Shown: positions 1 to 7,528 of the stretch, one piece after another | Position numbering within the stretch: the first letter of the stretch is position 1 | Layout: each line of letters begins with the position of its first letter | From: an uncultured Lachnospiraceae bacterium | GTDB taxonomy: Bacteria; Bacillota; Clostridia; Lachnospirales; Lachnospiraceae | Assembly (NCBI GenBank): GCA_902795625.1 | Contig: CADBLW010000373.1 | Coordinates: 1-10,118 of the forward strand | DNA length: 10,118 nt | Direction: 5' to 3' | Position numbers and translations under genes: made by a program | Notes under the pieces: model-generated | Told to the model about the DNA's origin: nothing | The model's database searches: none | The model's input: only the letters and a program-made list of their open reading frames with translations

Positions 1-1
1 C

Positions 2-304
2 GCTACCCACTGCGCCACGATGGTCCTGTTTTTGAGTACGGGGCTTCTCGAGCAGGTGACCGAGGAACTGGTTGCGGGCGGATACTCGCCTGATACGCCT
101 GCGGCAATCGTCTACAAAGCGACCTGGCCAGATGAAAGGACTTACATTTGTACCGTGGGGACACTAGCGAGGTGTGCGAAGGATAACGACGTGAGAAAAA
201 CGGCATTGATTATAGTGGGTGATGCCGTAAACCAGAGCGGCTATGCGCGTTCACAGTTGTATCATCCTGATTTTACGACGGAATTCCGTCAGGGAAGGCA
301 TTGA
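2..304 (+). CDS. cbiF: Cobalt-precorrin-4 C11-methyltransferase CbiF (CobM), 3' part only
   Basis: This is the last 100 codons of a SAM-dependent uroporphyrinogen-III/precorrin methyltransferase. The reading frame is open from the left edge, so the start and the N-terminal SAM-binding GxGxG loop are outside the window; the family is about 250 residues long, so roughly 60% is missing. Identification rests on the C-terminal CbiF signature: ATMVLFLSTGLLEQ, then IVYKATWPDE, then the end YARSQLYHPDFTTEFRQG, which resembles the C-terminus of characterised CbiF proteins. The enzyme methylates C11 of cobalt-precorrin-4 to give cobalt-precorrin-5A in the cytoplasm. The product is the substrate of CbiG, encoded 4 bases downstream. 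An ATG at position 20 is internal to the conserved region and is not a start. Confidence 0.93.
   Translation, partial: ATHCATMVLFLSTGLLEQVTEELVAGGYSPDTPAAIVYKATWPDERTYICTVGTLARCAKDNDVRKTALIIVGDAVNQSGYARSQLYHPDFTTEFRQGRH
292..298 (+). promoter_or_regulatory. Ribosome binding site of cbiG
   Basis: The purine run GGGAAGG ends 10 bases before the ATG at 309. It lies inside the end of cbiF. It supports 309 as the cbiG start rather than the in-frame ATG at 243, which would add 22 residues that overlap cbiF and do not resemble the family N-terminus. Confidence 0.65.
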
Positions 305-308
305 ACGG

Positions 309-1337
309 ATGAAGATTCGGATCGTTTCATATACTGCCCGCGGGCGGGATACGGCTGAACGTATCGCATCTATCTGTGAATCGGAAGGGCATGTTGTGAC
401 ACGCTATGCGCTTCAAAAGTTCTGCAGAGACGGAGATACGCCGCTTCTTGTCAGTGCCTCTGAGTGGGCGGAAGCGGGTTTTTCTGATGCTGACGCTCTG
501 ATTTTCTGCTGCGCGAGCGGGATCGCCGTGCGTTCTATCGCGCCATGGGTAAAAGATAAGACTTCCGATCCGGCAGTACTCGTTATTGATGAACATGCAG
601 ATTTTGTCATTCCGCTTCTTTCCGGACATATCGGGGGCGCGAACGAACTCGCGGTCATGCTGTCCGGAAGGCTTGGCGCTAAGGCAGCTCTGACGACTGC
701 GACCGACGTGAACGGTATGTTCGCGGTCGACGTTTTCGCGGAACGCAACCGGCTGACCATTACGGATATAAAACTATGCAAGGCGGTTTCCTCTGCTTTG
801 CTCTCGGGAGAGCCGGTCGGTTTTGTAAGCGAGCTTCCTGTTGAAGGGGAGCTTCCTGCCGGTCTAACGGAGGGCGAGGCACAAATAGGCGTTTACATCG
901 GAACGTCACATAACGATGTATATCCGAAAACCTTACGCCTGATACCAAAGAGATACGCTGCGGGCATGGGATGCAGACGGGGAAAATCCGCAGACGAACT
1001 GGATGCATTTTTTACTAGGCAGCTTTCTCTGCACGGTATTTCGGATGAAGAACTGCTCTGTGTCGCAAGTGTTGATCTGAAGCGTGACGAGGAAGGACTG
1101 AAAACGCTGTGCCAACGGCATCGCCTCCCTTTCATGACCTATTCAGCTGAGGATCTCAACAAGGCGGAAGGCGATTTTTCGGATTCCGGCTTTGTCCGTG
1201 ACCGGATCGGTGTGGACTGCGTGTGTGAACGCGCTGCGGTTCTTGCGGCAGATGGAAAACTTTTGATAAAAAAAACGGCGGAAAACGGGATGACCTTTGC
1301 GCTGGCTAAAATGGAGGAGGCGATTCATTTTGTCTGA
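309..1337 (+). CDS. cbiG: Cobalt-precorrin-5A hydrolase CbiG
   Basis: CbiG opens the delta-lactone of cobalt-precorrin-5A and releases the C20-derived two-carbon unit as acetaldehyde, giving cobalt-precorrin-5B; this reaction is specific to the anaerobic route. The 342-residue product has the usual architecture. The N-terminal domain (about residues 1-130) starts MKIRIVSYTARG and carries LLSGHIGGANELA (103-115). A variable middle follows, then the C-terminal CbiG_C domain from about residue 215, opening AAGMGCRRGKS and ending with the GVDCVCERAAVLAA stretch (301-314). The start at 309 is chosen because the conserved N-terminus begins there and a GGGAAGG site lies 10 bases upstream. It follows cbiF by 4 bases and its stop overlaps the cbiH start by 8 bases. 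Length is ordinary for a stand-alone CbiG, and no fusion or damage is seen. Confidence 0.95.
   Translation: MKIRIVSYTARGRDTAERIASICESEGHVVTRYALQKFCRDGDTPLLVSASEWAEAGFSDADALIFCCASGIAVRSIAPWVKDKTSDPAVLVIDEHADFVIPLLSGHIGGANELAVMLSGRLGAKAALTTATDVNGMFAVDVFAERNRLTITDIKLCKAVSSALLSGEPVGFVSELPVEGELPAGLTEGEAQIGVYIGTSHNDVYPKTLRLIPKRYAAGMGCRRGKSADELDAFFTRQLSLHGISDEELLCVASVDLKRDEEGLKTLCQRHRLPFMTYSAEDLNKAEGDFSDSGFVRDRIGVDCVCERAAVLAADGKLLIKKTAENGMTFALAKMEEAIHFV
1313..1320 (+). promoter_or_regulatory. Strong ribosome binding site fixing a TTG start for cbiH
   Basis: GGAGGAGG lies 9 bases before TTG at 1330. It is inside the end of cbiG. The only upstream in-frame ATG (1297) precedes this site and would add eleven residues (MRWLKWRRRFI) foreign to the family, so the site decides in favour of TTG. 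Confidence 0.75.
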
Positions 1338-2061
1338 ACTGTACGTGGTGGGGATTGGTCCCGGGAGTTATGAAAACATGACGCTCCGCGCTGTCAGCGC
1401 GCTTCAGAACTGCGATGTAATCGTCGGATATCATGTCTATGTGGATCTTGTTAAGGAGCATTTTCCGGACAAGGAATTCCGGACGACGCCCATGCGGCAG
1501 GAGGTGGAACGCGTCAGGCTTGCGCTGTCACTGGCTGCGGATGGAAAGACCGTTGCGATGATCTGCAGCGGCGATTCGGGCGTTTACGGCATGAGCGGTC
1601 TTTGCGAAGAGATGCGCGTGCATTATCCCGGTGTTAAAATCATCACGATTCCCGGTGTTTCTGCTGTGCTGAGCGGCGCTGCCGTTCTTGGAGCACCACT
1701 CATGCACGATTTTGCCGTAATCAGCCTGAGCGATCTCATGACTCCCTGGGAGAAGATCGAACGGAGACTTAAAGCGGCGGCGGAGGCGGACTTCTGTGTG
1801 TGTCTGTACAACCCTGCAAGCCACAAACGCAAAGACCACCTGCAGCGTGCGTGCGATGCGATGCTGCATTTCGCCTCTCCGTGCACTGTTTGCGGAATAG
1901 CAAGGAATATCGGCAGAGAAGGTGAGTCTTTCGAGATCCTTACGCTTTCAGAACTGCGGGATACCGTGGTCGACATGTTTTCCACGGTGTTTATCGGGAA
2001 TTCACAGACTCGCGTGATCGACGGCAGGATGGTCACGCCGAGAGGATATACGTATGAGTGA
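1330..2061 (+). CDS. cbiH: Cobalt-precorrin-3 (precorrin-3B) C17-methyltransferase CbiH (CobJ)
   Basis: CbiH uses SAM to methylate C17 and drive ring contraction, turning cobalt-precorrin-3 into the lactone-containing cobalt-precorrin-4. With the TTG start the product is 243 residues, the normal size for single-domain CbiH, and begins SELYVVGIGPG, as the family does. Visible motifs are the SAM-binding loop GIGPG (8-12), SGDSGVYGM (80-88), the IPGVSAVLSGAAVLGAPL block (107-124), the family-typical YNPASHKR (160-167), IGNSQTR (222-228) and the C-terminal TPRGY. The gene overlaps cbiG by 8 bases at its start and the fusion gene by 8 bases at its end (ATGAGTGA), which suggests translational coupling on both sides. 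CbiH acts before CbiF and CbiG, so gene order does not follow reaction order. Confidence 0.95.
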   Translation: MSELYVVGIGPGSYENMTLRAVSALQNCDVIVGYHVYVDLVKEHFPDKEFRTTPMRQEVERVRLALSLAADGKTVAMICSGDSGVYGMSGLCEEMRVHYPGVKIITIPGVSAVLSGAAVLGAPLMHDFAVISLSDLMTPWEKIERRLKAAAEADFCVCLYNPASHKRKDHLQRACDAMLHFASPCTVCGIARNIGREGESFEILTLSELRDTVVDMFSTVFIGNSQTRVIDGRMVTPRGYTYE

Positions 2062-4036
2062 AGTTTTGCTGTTTGCAGGCACGACCGAAGGCAGGACTAT
2101 TGCCGAGGCGTGCAGCGGTAAAAACGTATCTCTGATCGTGAGCGTCGCGACGGAATACGGTGAGACCATGATTGAGCCGGCGGATAATATCCGCATTCTG
2201 CACGGGAAGAAAAATGCTGATGAGGTCGTCAGACTGATAAAGGAGCAGGGAGTTTCGATCCTGATCGATGCAACGCATCCATATGCGAAACTGGCTTCTG
2301 AAACGATTCTCACAGCTGCAGAACGGACGGGCTCGGAATACGTTCGCGTTGTACGGGAAGAGGATCACGATGAAACGGACGGTTGTATGTTCCTGGATAA
2401 CACGGAAGCTGTCATCTCATTCCTCAATGCACATGACGGAAACGCACTTCTAACTGTGGGAAGCAAGGAACTTCAAAAATATGCGGCCGTGCGCGATTAC
2501 CGAGACCGTTTGTATGCCCGCATTCTTCCGGTAAAAGAATCTGCCGACCTTGCTTTTTCCATCGGATTCTGCGGTTCGCATCTGATCTGCATGCAGGGAC
2601 CGTTCAGCGAACAGATGAACACAGCAATCCTGAACGCTCTTTCCGTTAAGTATCTTGTTACCAAGGACACGGGAACCGCAGGCGGTTTTCCGGATAAAAT
2701 CCGCGCCGCTAAAGCATGCAGCGTCACTCCGCTCGTAATCCGGCGTCCGTGCCCTGACACGGGCATTTCTGTGGGAGCCTGTCTTAGCATGCTGTCGGAG
2801 CGTTTTGGCTTTTCCATTTCCGGAACCAAATCTGTTTCGATCGTTGGGATCGGAACTGGGAATCCCGGTATTATGACCGGAGATGTCCGTCACGATTGCG
2901 AAAACGCGGAACTCATCATCGGGGCGAAGCGTGTCACAGACGCGCTCTCGGCGTTCCATAAGCCAGTGGTGAACGCGATCTCGCCGATAGACATTGAATC
3001 TGTTATCCGGAACGCTGAACAGGACAGGATCGTTGTTGCCATGTCGGGAGATACCGGCTTCTTCAGCGGTACGAAAGGGCTTCTCGAACGGATCGCAGAT
3101 TTATCACCTGTCATCCGGCCGGGGATATCTTCCGTTCAGTATTTTGCTGCGAAACTGGGCGTTCCGTGGAATGGAGCGGCCCTTCTGTCCGCTCACGGCC
3201 GACCGCTCAACGTGATCGCTAAGATCAAACGACATGTGCTTACGTTTGTGCTGGTCGGTGGTCATGACGGTGTTACTGACCTGCTGAATATGCTTTCTGA
3301 AAACGGATTCGGCGGTCTATCTGTATCCGTTGGCTCCAATCTCTCCTATGAGGATGAATCTGTTCTGCATGGAACGGCGGAAACACTGAAAAACAGATCA
3401 TTCCAGCCGCTCGCCGTAGTCTGTATCAAAAATCCGGATGCAGAGGCTGCGGTTGTAACACACGGCCGCGATGACGGAGATTTTATCCGTGCCGACGTTC
3501 CTATGACGAAATCCGAAGTCCGTGCCGTGACGCTTAGCAGGCTGAAACTCTCTTCAGGATCAATCTGCTGGGATGTTGGAGCAGGTACGGGATCCGTTTC
3601 GATCGAAATGGCGGAATGCTGCGAAGACGGATGGGTGTATGCAATCGAACGGAACGGGGACGCATGCTCGTTGATAGAGCTAAACAAGCGCCATCTTGGT
3701 GTTGCGAATGTAACGGTGGTTCAGGGGGAGGCTCCCGACGCGCTGTCTGACCTACCGGCGCCGACACATGTGTTTATCGGCGGAAGCGGAGGAAACCTCA
3801 GGGAGATCCTCGCTTTCGTGCTGAAGAAAAATCCTGCGGCACGGATCGTTCTGAACACCGTTACTGCCGAGACGTTTGCGGAAGCAGTCGGGACGTGCAA
3901 AAGCCTTCCGGTCAAGGACCCCGAGATAACGGAACTGTTCGTATCGCGCGCAGCGAAGGTCGGACCTTATCACATGATGCGCGCGCAGAATCCGGTCTAT
4001 CTGATTTCTACGGAAGGAAGCGGAGACGATGCATAG
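2054..4036 (+). CDS. cbiJET: Trifunctional CbiJ-CbiE-CbiT: precorrin-6A reductase / precorrin-7 C5- / precorrin-6B C15-methyltransferase
   Basis: One uninterrupted 660-residue reading frame carries three consecutive pathway enzymes. Residues 1 to about 250 are CbiJ/CobK, the NAD(P)H-dependent cobalt-precorrin-6A reductase, with GTTEGR (9-14), DATHPYA (72-78), CMQGPFS (179-185) and TKDTGTAGGFPDK (203-215). Residues about 259-466 are CbiE, the C5-methyltransferase, with VGIGTGNPG (264-272), SGDTGFFSG (331-339), SAHGRPLN (379-386) and VGSNLSYEDE (426-435). Residues about 480-655 are CbiT, a class I SAM methyltransferase that methylates C15 and removes the C12 acetate carboxyl; it shows PMTKSEVRA (483-491), motif I WDVGAGTGSVSIE (506-518), FIGGSGGN (574-581) and NTVTAET (601-607). 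CbiE-CbiT fusions (CobL-type) are well known; a CbiJ domain on the same chain is less usual. The start at 2054 has AGAGGA 7 bases upstream. All key motifs look intact, so all three activities are expected. Confidence 0.95.
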   Translation: MSEVLLFAGTTEGRTIAEACSGKNVSLIVSVATEYGETMIEPADNIRILHGKKNADEVVRLIKEQGVSILIDATHPYAKLASETILTAAERTGSEYVRVVREEDHDETDGCMFLDNTEAVISFLNAHDGNALLTVGSKELQKYAAVRDYRDRLYARILPVKESADLAFSIGFCGSHLICMQGPFSEQMNTAILNALSVKYLVTKDTGTAGGFPDKIRAAKACSVTPLVIRRPCPDTGISVGACLSMLSERFGFSISGTKSVSIVGIGTGNPGIMTGDVRHDCENAELIIGAKRVTDALSAFHKPVVNAISPIDIESVIRNAEQDRIVVAMSGDTGFFSGTKGLLERIADLSPVIRPGISSVQYFAAKLGVPWNGAALLSAHGRPLNVIAKIKRHVLTFVLVGGHDGVTDLLNMLSENGFGGLSVSVGSNLSYEDESVLHGTAETLKNRSFQPLAVVCIKNPDAEAAVVTHGRDDGDFIRADVPMTKSEVRAVTLSRLKLSSGSICWDVGAGTGSVSIEMAECCEDGWVYAIERNGDACSLIELNKRHLGVANVTVVQGEAPDALSDLPAPTHVFIGGSGGNLREILAFVLKKNPAARIVLNTVTAETFAEAVGTCKSLPVKDPEITELFVSRAAKVGPYHMMRAQNPVYLISTEGSGDDA

Positions 4037-5381
4037 CCCGAGACTTCTTTTTGCTGCGCCGAACAGCGGGAGCGGTAAGACGACGATCACATGTGGCGTG
4101 CTCGCTGCTCTTAATAAACGCGGCGTCAGGTTGTTTTCGTGTAAATGCGGACCGGACTATATCGATCCTTTGTTCCAGGAATCTGTCATCGGGGTAAAAA
4201 GCGGTACGCTTGATCTGTTCTTTTGCGACGAGGAGACTCTGAGACGTCTTTACCGCCGTAACGCGGAAGGTGCGGAGCTTGCTCTGATTGAAGGTGTTAT
4301 GGGATATTATGACGGCCTCGGTGCGGGAACGGACGAAGCAAGCACCTACCGTGTTGCAAGAGCGCTCCGTGCGCCGGTGGTGCTCATTATCAACGCGCGC
4401 GGACAATCGCTTTCCGCTCTCGCTGAGCTGCAGGGTTTTCTGAATTTCCGTGAAGACAGCAATATCCGCGGCGTGATTTTCAATCAGATGAGCGGTCATG
4501 TTTTTGAAGCAATCAGGGAGCAGGTGCTGTCGCTTGGAATCATACCGATCGGATATGTTCCGAAATCCGATGAACTGACGATTGGTAGCCGTCATCTGGG
4601 CCTTGTCACGCCGAATGATGTTCGCGATCTGCGGGAAAAACTTGACCGCCTTGCTGGACTTCTCTGTGAAACGCTGGATTTTGACGCGCTTATCCGTCTT
4701 TCGGAAACAGCGGAAGATATTGATTGCCCCACTGATCCTCCTGCTCCGCGGATGACTTCCACGCGGATCGCGGTAGCACGTGACGAAGCATTCTGTTTTC
4801 TTTACAGGGACAATCTTGCGCTTCTGCAACGGTACGGTGCAAATCTTCTGTATTTTTCGCCGATTCATGACGACTCTCTTCCGGAAGGATCGAATGGCCT
4901 TCTTCTGCCGGGAGGTTATCCGGAACTGTACGCTGGAGCGCTGTCGGAGAACATCAGAATGCGCAGCGCCGTTGCGGATTCTGTTAAAGCAGGATTGCCA
5001 TGTCTTGCTGAGTGCGGCGGTTTTATGTATCTTCACCGTACGCTGGAAGACATGGAGGGTATCGATCATCCTATGTGCGGTGTCATCGATGCCAGAGCTT
5101 ACCGGACTAAAAAACTTTCCCGCTTCGGGTATGTCACGCTGACGGCAAAGCACGATACAGCATATCTGTGTGCAGGGGAAACGATCCGAGGCCACGAGTT
5201 TCATTATTATGACAGCGAAAGCTGCGGTTCAGACATGCATGCCGAGAAGCCAAACGGAAGCAGAAGATGGGACTGCTTACATGCGGAAGGAACGCTTTTT
5301 GCAGGATTTGCCCATCTGTATTATGAATCGAACCCCGTGTTTGTCGAACGGTTTCTGCGCAGATGCGCGAAGGAGGATTGA
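4029..5381 (+). CDS. cbiA: Cobyrinate a,c-diamide synthase CbiA (CobB)
   Basis: CbiA is a glutamine- and ATP-dependent amidotransferase that amidates the a and c side chains of cobyrinate. The 450-residue product matches the family length. It starts with the dethiobiotin-synthetase-like ATPase domain: P-loop APNSGSGKTT (10-19), then CGPDYIDPLFQ (40-50) and LIEGVMGYYDG (86-96). The C-terminal half is a class I glutamine amidotransferase: LLLPGGYPEL (291-300), the nucleophile Cys329 in AECGGFMYL, the RFGYVTL and GHEFHYYD stretches, and the probable catalytic His429 in FAHLYY. The start ATG overlaps the previous stop by 8 bases (ATGCATAG), with GGAAGGAAG and GGAG just upstream. The stop is directly followed by cobQ, so the two amidotransferases are made side by side. 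Distinction from CobQ is clear from the length, the CGPDYIDP motif and the order of conserved blocks. Confidence 0.96.
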   Translation: MHSPRLLFAAPNSGSGKTTITCGVLAALNKRGVRLFSCKCGPDYIDPLFQESVIGVKSGTLDLFFCDEETLRRLYRRNAEGAELALIEGVMGYYDGLGAGTDEASTYRVARALRAPVVLIINARGQSLSALAELQGFLNFREDSNIRGVIFNQMSGHVFEAIREQVLSLGIIPIGYVPKSDELTIGSRHLGLVTPNDVRDLREKLDRLAGLLCETLDFDALIRLSETAEDIDCPTDPPAPRMTSTRIAVARDEAFCFLYRDNLALLQRYGANLLYFSPIHDDSLPEGSNGLLLPGGYPELYAGALSENIRMRSAVADSVKAGLPCLAECGGFMYLHRTLEDMEGIDHPMCGVIDARAYRTKKLSRFGYVTLTAKHDTAYLCAGETIRGHEFHYYDSESCGSDMHAEKPNGSRRWDCLHAEGTLFAGFAHLYYESNPVFVERFLRRCAKED

Positions 5382-6884
5382 ATGGCAAAATCGATCATGA
5401 TCCAGGGCACGATGTCCAACGCCGGCAAGAGTCTGCTTGCCGCTGGATTGTGCCGCGTATTTCATCAGGACGGTTATCGAGTTGCACCGTTCAAGGCACA
5501 GAACATGGCACTTAATTCCTTCATCACGAGGGAAGGTCTAGAAATGGGACGGGCGCAGGTCGTTCAAGCGGAGGCTGCCGGAATTGAACCCTCTGTATTG
5601 ATGAATCCGATTCTTCTGAAGCCAACCGGTGACATGGGATCCCAGGTCATCGTCAACGGCGAAGTGCTCGGACAGATGCGGGCGCGCGAATACTTCGACA
5701 TGAAAAAAAGTCTTCTGCCGGCCGTGATGAAAGCGTATAACGCTCTGTCCGAACAGAATGACATCATTGTGATCGAAGGTGCAGGAAGTCCCGCAGAAAT
5801 CAACCTCAAGAACGAGGATGTGTTTGTCAATATGGGCATGGCGAAAGCTGCAAAATCACCGGTCCTTCTGGTAGGAGACATCGACCGCGGTGGCGTTTTT
5901 GCACAGTTATACGGGACAGTCGCGCTTTTGGACGAGGACGAACGGTCAATGGTAAAGGGCGTGATCATCAACAAATTCCGCGGGGATGAAACGATCCTTT
6001 CGCCAGGAATCAGGCAGCTTGAGGAACTGATTCATATTCCGGTCGTCGGTGTTGTGCCTTATGCGCATCTTGACATCGATGACGAAGACAGTCTCTCGGA
6101 GCGGCTGGGCGACAAGGCAGCTTCACTAGTGGATATCGCTGTGATCCGTCTTCCGAGGATTTCCAATTTCACCGATTTCCGGTCTCTTGAGGCAATCGAA
6201 GGGGTTTCGGTGCGATATATCGAGCATGTCCATCAGTTCGGTATGCCTGATCTTGTGATTCTTCCAGGAACAAAAAATACTATGGCGGACCTGCTATGGA
6301 TGCGTCAGAACGGGCTTGAAGCGTGTATACTGAAGTATGCGGAAGGCGGGGGGACCGTGTTCGGCATCTGCGGCGGGTATCAGATGTTGGGAGAGGAGCT
6401 TTCAGATCCATTTGGGGTGGAACACGGCGGCAGTCTTCGCGGTATGGGGCTTCTTCCGGTCAGAACTGTTTTTTCGGAACAGAAGACACGCACACGTGTA
6501 TCCGGCGTATTCGAACCGTTAACGGGGGCGCTCGCAGCACTCTGCGGCAAACCGTTCGAGGGATATGAGATCCATATGGGCGATACAGAGGCACCCACAT
6601 ATATCGTGCGAATTACTGATTCCATAGCAGGCACAACGAGATGTGACGGCGCAGCGAATGAAAATGTGTACGGTTGTTATGTGCACGGGATATTCGACAG
6701 CGACGCAGTTGCAGGAACGCTTGTGCGGTCTCTCGCTGAAAAGAAGGGCATCGATCCGGATTCGATCGGGACTGTTGCAGGAAAAGCCTATCAGGAACAC
6801 CAGTATGATCTGCTCGCAAGAACGCTACGCGAGCATATGGATATCGAAGCTGTCTATCGGATACTGCGGGAGGGAATGGAATGA
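5382..6884 (+). CDS. cobQ: Cobyric acid synthase CobQ (CbiP)
   Basis: CobQ amidates the b, d, e and g carboxyls of adenosylcobyrinate a,c-diamide to give adenosylcobyrate, using glutamine and ATP. The 500-residue product has the expected length. Its ATPase domain starts MAKSIMIQGTMSNAGKS, with the modified P-loop GTMSNAGKS (9-17), then PFKAQNMALNSF (36-47), LLKPTGDMGSQVIVNG (78-93), VIEGAGSPAEINL (130-142) and the DIDRGGVFAQ box (166-175). The C-terminal glutamine amidotransferase domain has LPGTKNT (294-300), the nucleophile Cys330 in GICGGYQMLG, GYEIHMG (394-400) and His435 in CYVHGIF. The ATG directly follows the cbiA stop, with AAGGAGG 5 bases upstream. The stop overlaps cbiC by 4 bases (ATGA). 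Confidence 0.97.
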   Translation: MAKSIMIQGTMSNAGKSLLAAGLCRVFHQDGYRVAPFKAQNMALNSFITREGLEMGRAQVVQAEAAGIEPSVLMNPILLKPTGDMGSQVIVNGEVLGQMRAREYFDMKKSLLPAVMKAYNALSEQNDIIVIEGAGSPAEINLKNEDVFVNMGMAKAAKSPVLLVGDIDRGGVFAQLYGTVALLDEDERSMVKGVIINKFRGDETILSPGIRQLEELIHIPVVGVVPYAHLDIDDEDSLSERLGDKAASLVDIAVIRLPRISNFTDFRSLEAIEGVSVRYIEHVHQFGMPDLVILPGTKNTMADLLWMRQNGLEACILKYAEGGGTVFGICGGYQMLGEELSDPFGVEHGGSLRGMGLLPVRTVFSEQKTRTRVSGVFEPLTGALAALCGKPFEGYEIHMGDTEAPTYIVRITDSIAGTTRCDGAANENVYGCYVHGIFDSDAVAGTLVRSLAEKKGIDPDSIGTVAGKAYQEHQYDLLARTLREHMDIEAVYRILREGME

Positions 6885-7528
6885 ACATACAGATTGTTGC
6901 GCCGGGAGACATTGAACGCGAGAGCTTCCGCATCATTACGGAGGAACTCGGGAACCGCGTGATAGACGACGAACAGGCACCGATCATCAAGCGTGTGATC
7001 CATACCACCGCCGATTTTGATTACGCGGACAACCTGTATTTTTCGCCCGATGCTGTGCGGCTTGCAATGGAAGCGATTACTGATGGAGCACATATCGTTA
7101 CGGACACGCAGATGGCGCTTGCGGGTATCAACAAGCGTTCCGCATCGCGTTTTGGATGCGATGTGGCGTGCTTTATGTCTGATCCTGACGTTGCCGCGGA
7201 CGCGAAGCGCCTCGGCGTAACGCGCGCCCGCGTCAGCATGGACCGCGCTGCCGAAATGGGAGACAACGTGATTTTCGCAATCGGAAACGCGCCTACAGCA
7301 CTTTTAAGACTTCGAGAACGGATTGACGAAGGGTACCGCCCGAAACTGATTATTGCTGTTCCGGTCGGGTTCGTCAATGTCGTCGCGTCCAAGGAGCAAA
7401 TCATCGAGACTCCGGTCCCTTGCATCGTGGCCAGGGGGAGGAAGGGCGGAAGCAATGTGGCTGCCTGCATCGTGAACGCGCTGCTGTATATGCTGGATGA
7501 AACGAGAGGAGCGGGAGATTCCAAGTGA
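6881..7528 (+). CDS. cbiC: Cobalt-precorrin-8 methylmutase CbiC (CobH)
   Basis: CbiC moves the methyl group from C11 to C12 of cobalt-precorrin-8, giving cobyrinate, the substrate of CbiA. The 215-residue length is normal. The catalytic histidine is His41 in RVIHTTADFDY (38-48). Other family blocks are IVTDTQMALAGI (72-83), IGNAPTALLRL (134-144), VPVGFVNVVASKE (160-172) and the C-terminal RGRKGGSNVAA (185-195). The start overlaps the cobQ stop (ATGA), with GGGAGGGA 5 bases upstream. The stop TGA lies inside the GTGA start of cobT. Although CbiC acts before CbiA and CobQ, it is placed after them, which is only a matter of gene order. Confidence 0.96.
   Translation: MNIQIVAPGDIERESFRIITEELGNRVIDDEQAPIIKRVIHTTADFDYADNLYFSPDAVRLAMEAITDGAHIVTDTQMALAGINKRSASRFGCDVACFMSDPDVAADAKRLGVTRARVSMDRAAEMGDNVIFAIGNAPTALLRLRERIDEGYRPKLIIAVPVGFVNVVASKEQIIETPVPCIVARGRKGGSNVAACIVNALLYMLDETRGAGDSK

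Noticed and set aside
243..308. Upstream ATG extension of cbiG
   Set aside because: It overlaps cbiF by 62 bases and adds 22 residues unlike any CbiG start; a ribosome site and the conserved N-terminus both point to 309.
1268..1275. Run of eight A in cbiG as a possible slippage site
   Set aside because: The frame continues normally to the family C-terminus, and slippage would only cut off the last 20 or so residues; no stem-loop or alternative product supports a programmed shift.
2843..2869. Thr instead of Pro in the CbiE SAM loop (GIGTGN)
   Set aside because: I recall that clostridial CbiE proteins vary at this position (GIGMGN and similar), so it is probably not a defect.
4008..5204. A 398-codon open frame on the - strand opposite cbiA
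   Set aside because: It lies fully antisense to an unmistakable CbiA, is rich in Arg, Lys, Ser and His, shows no recognisable motif, and runs across the cbiJET/cbiA junction. It is a compositional shadow.
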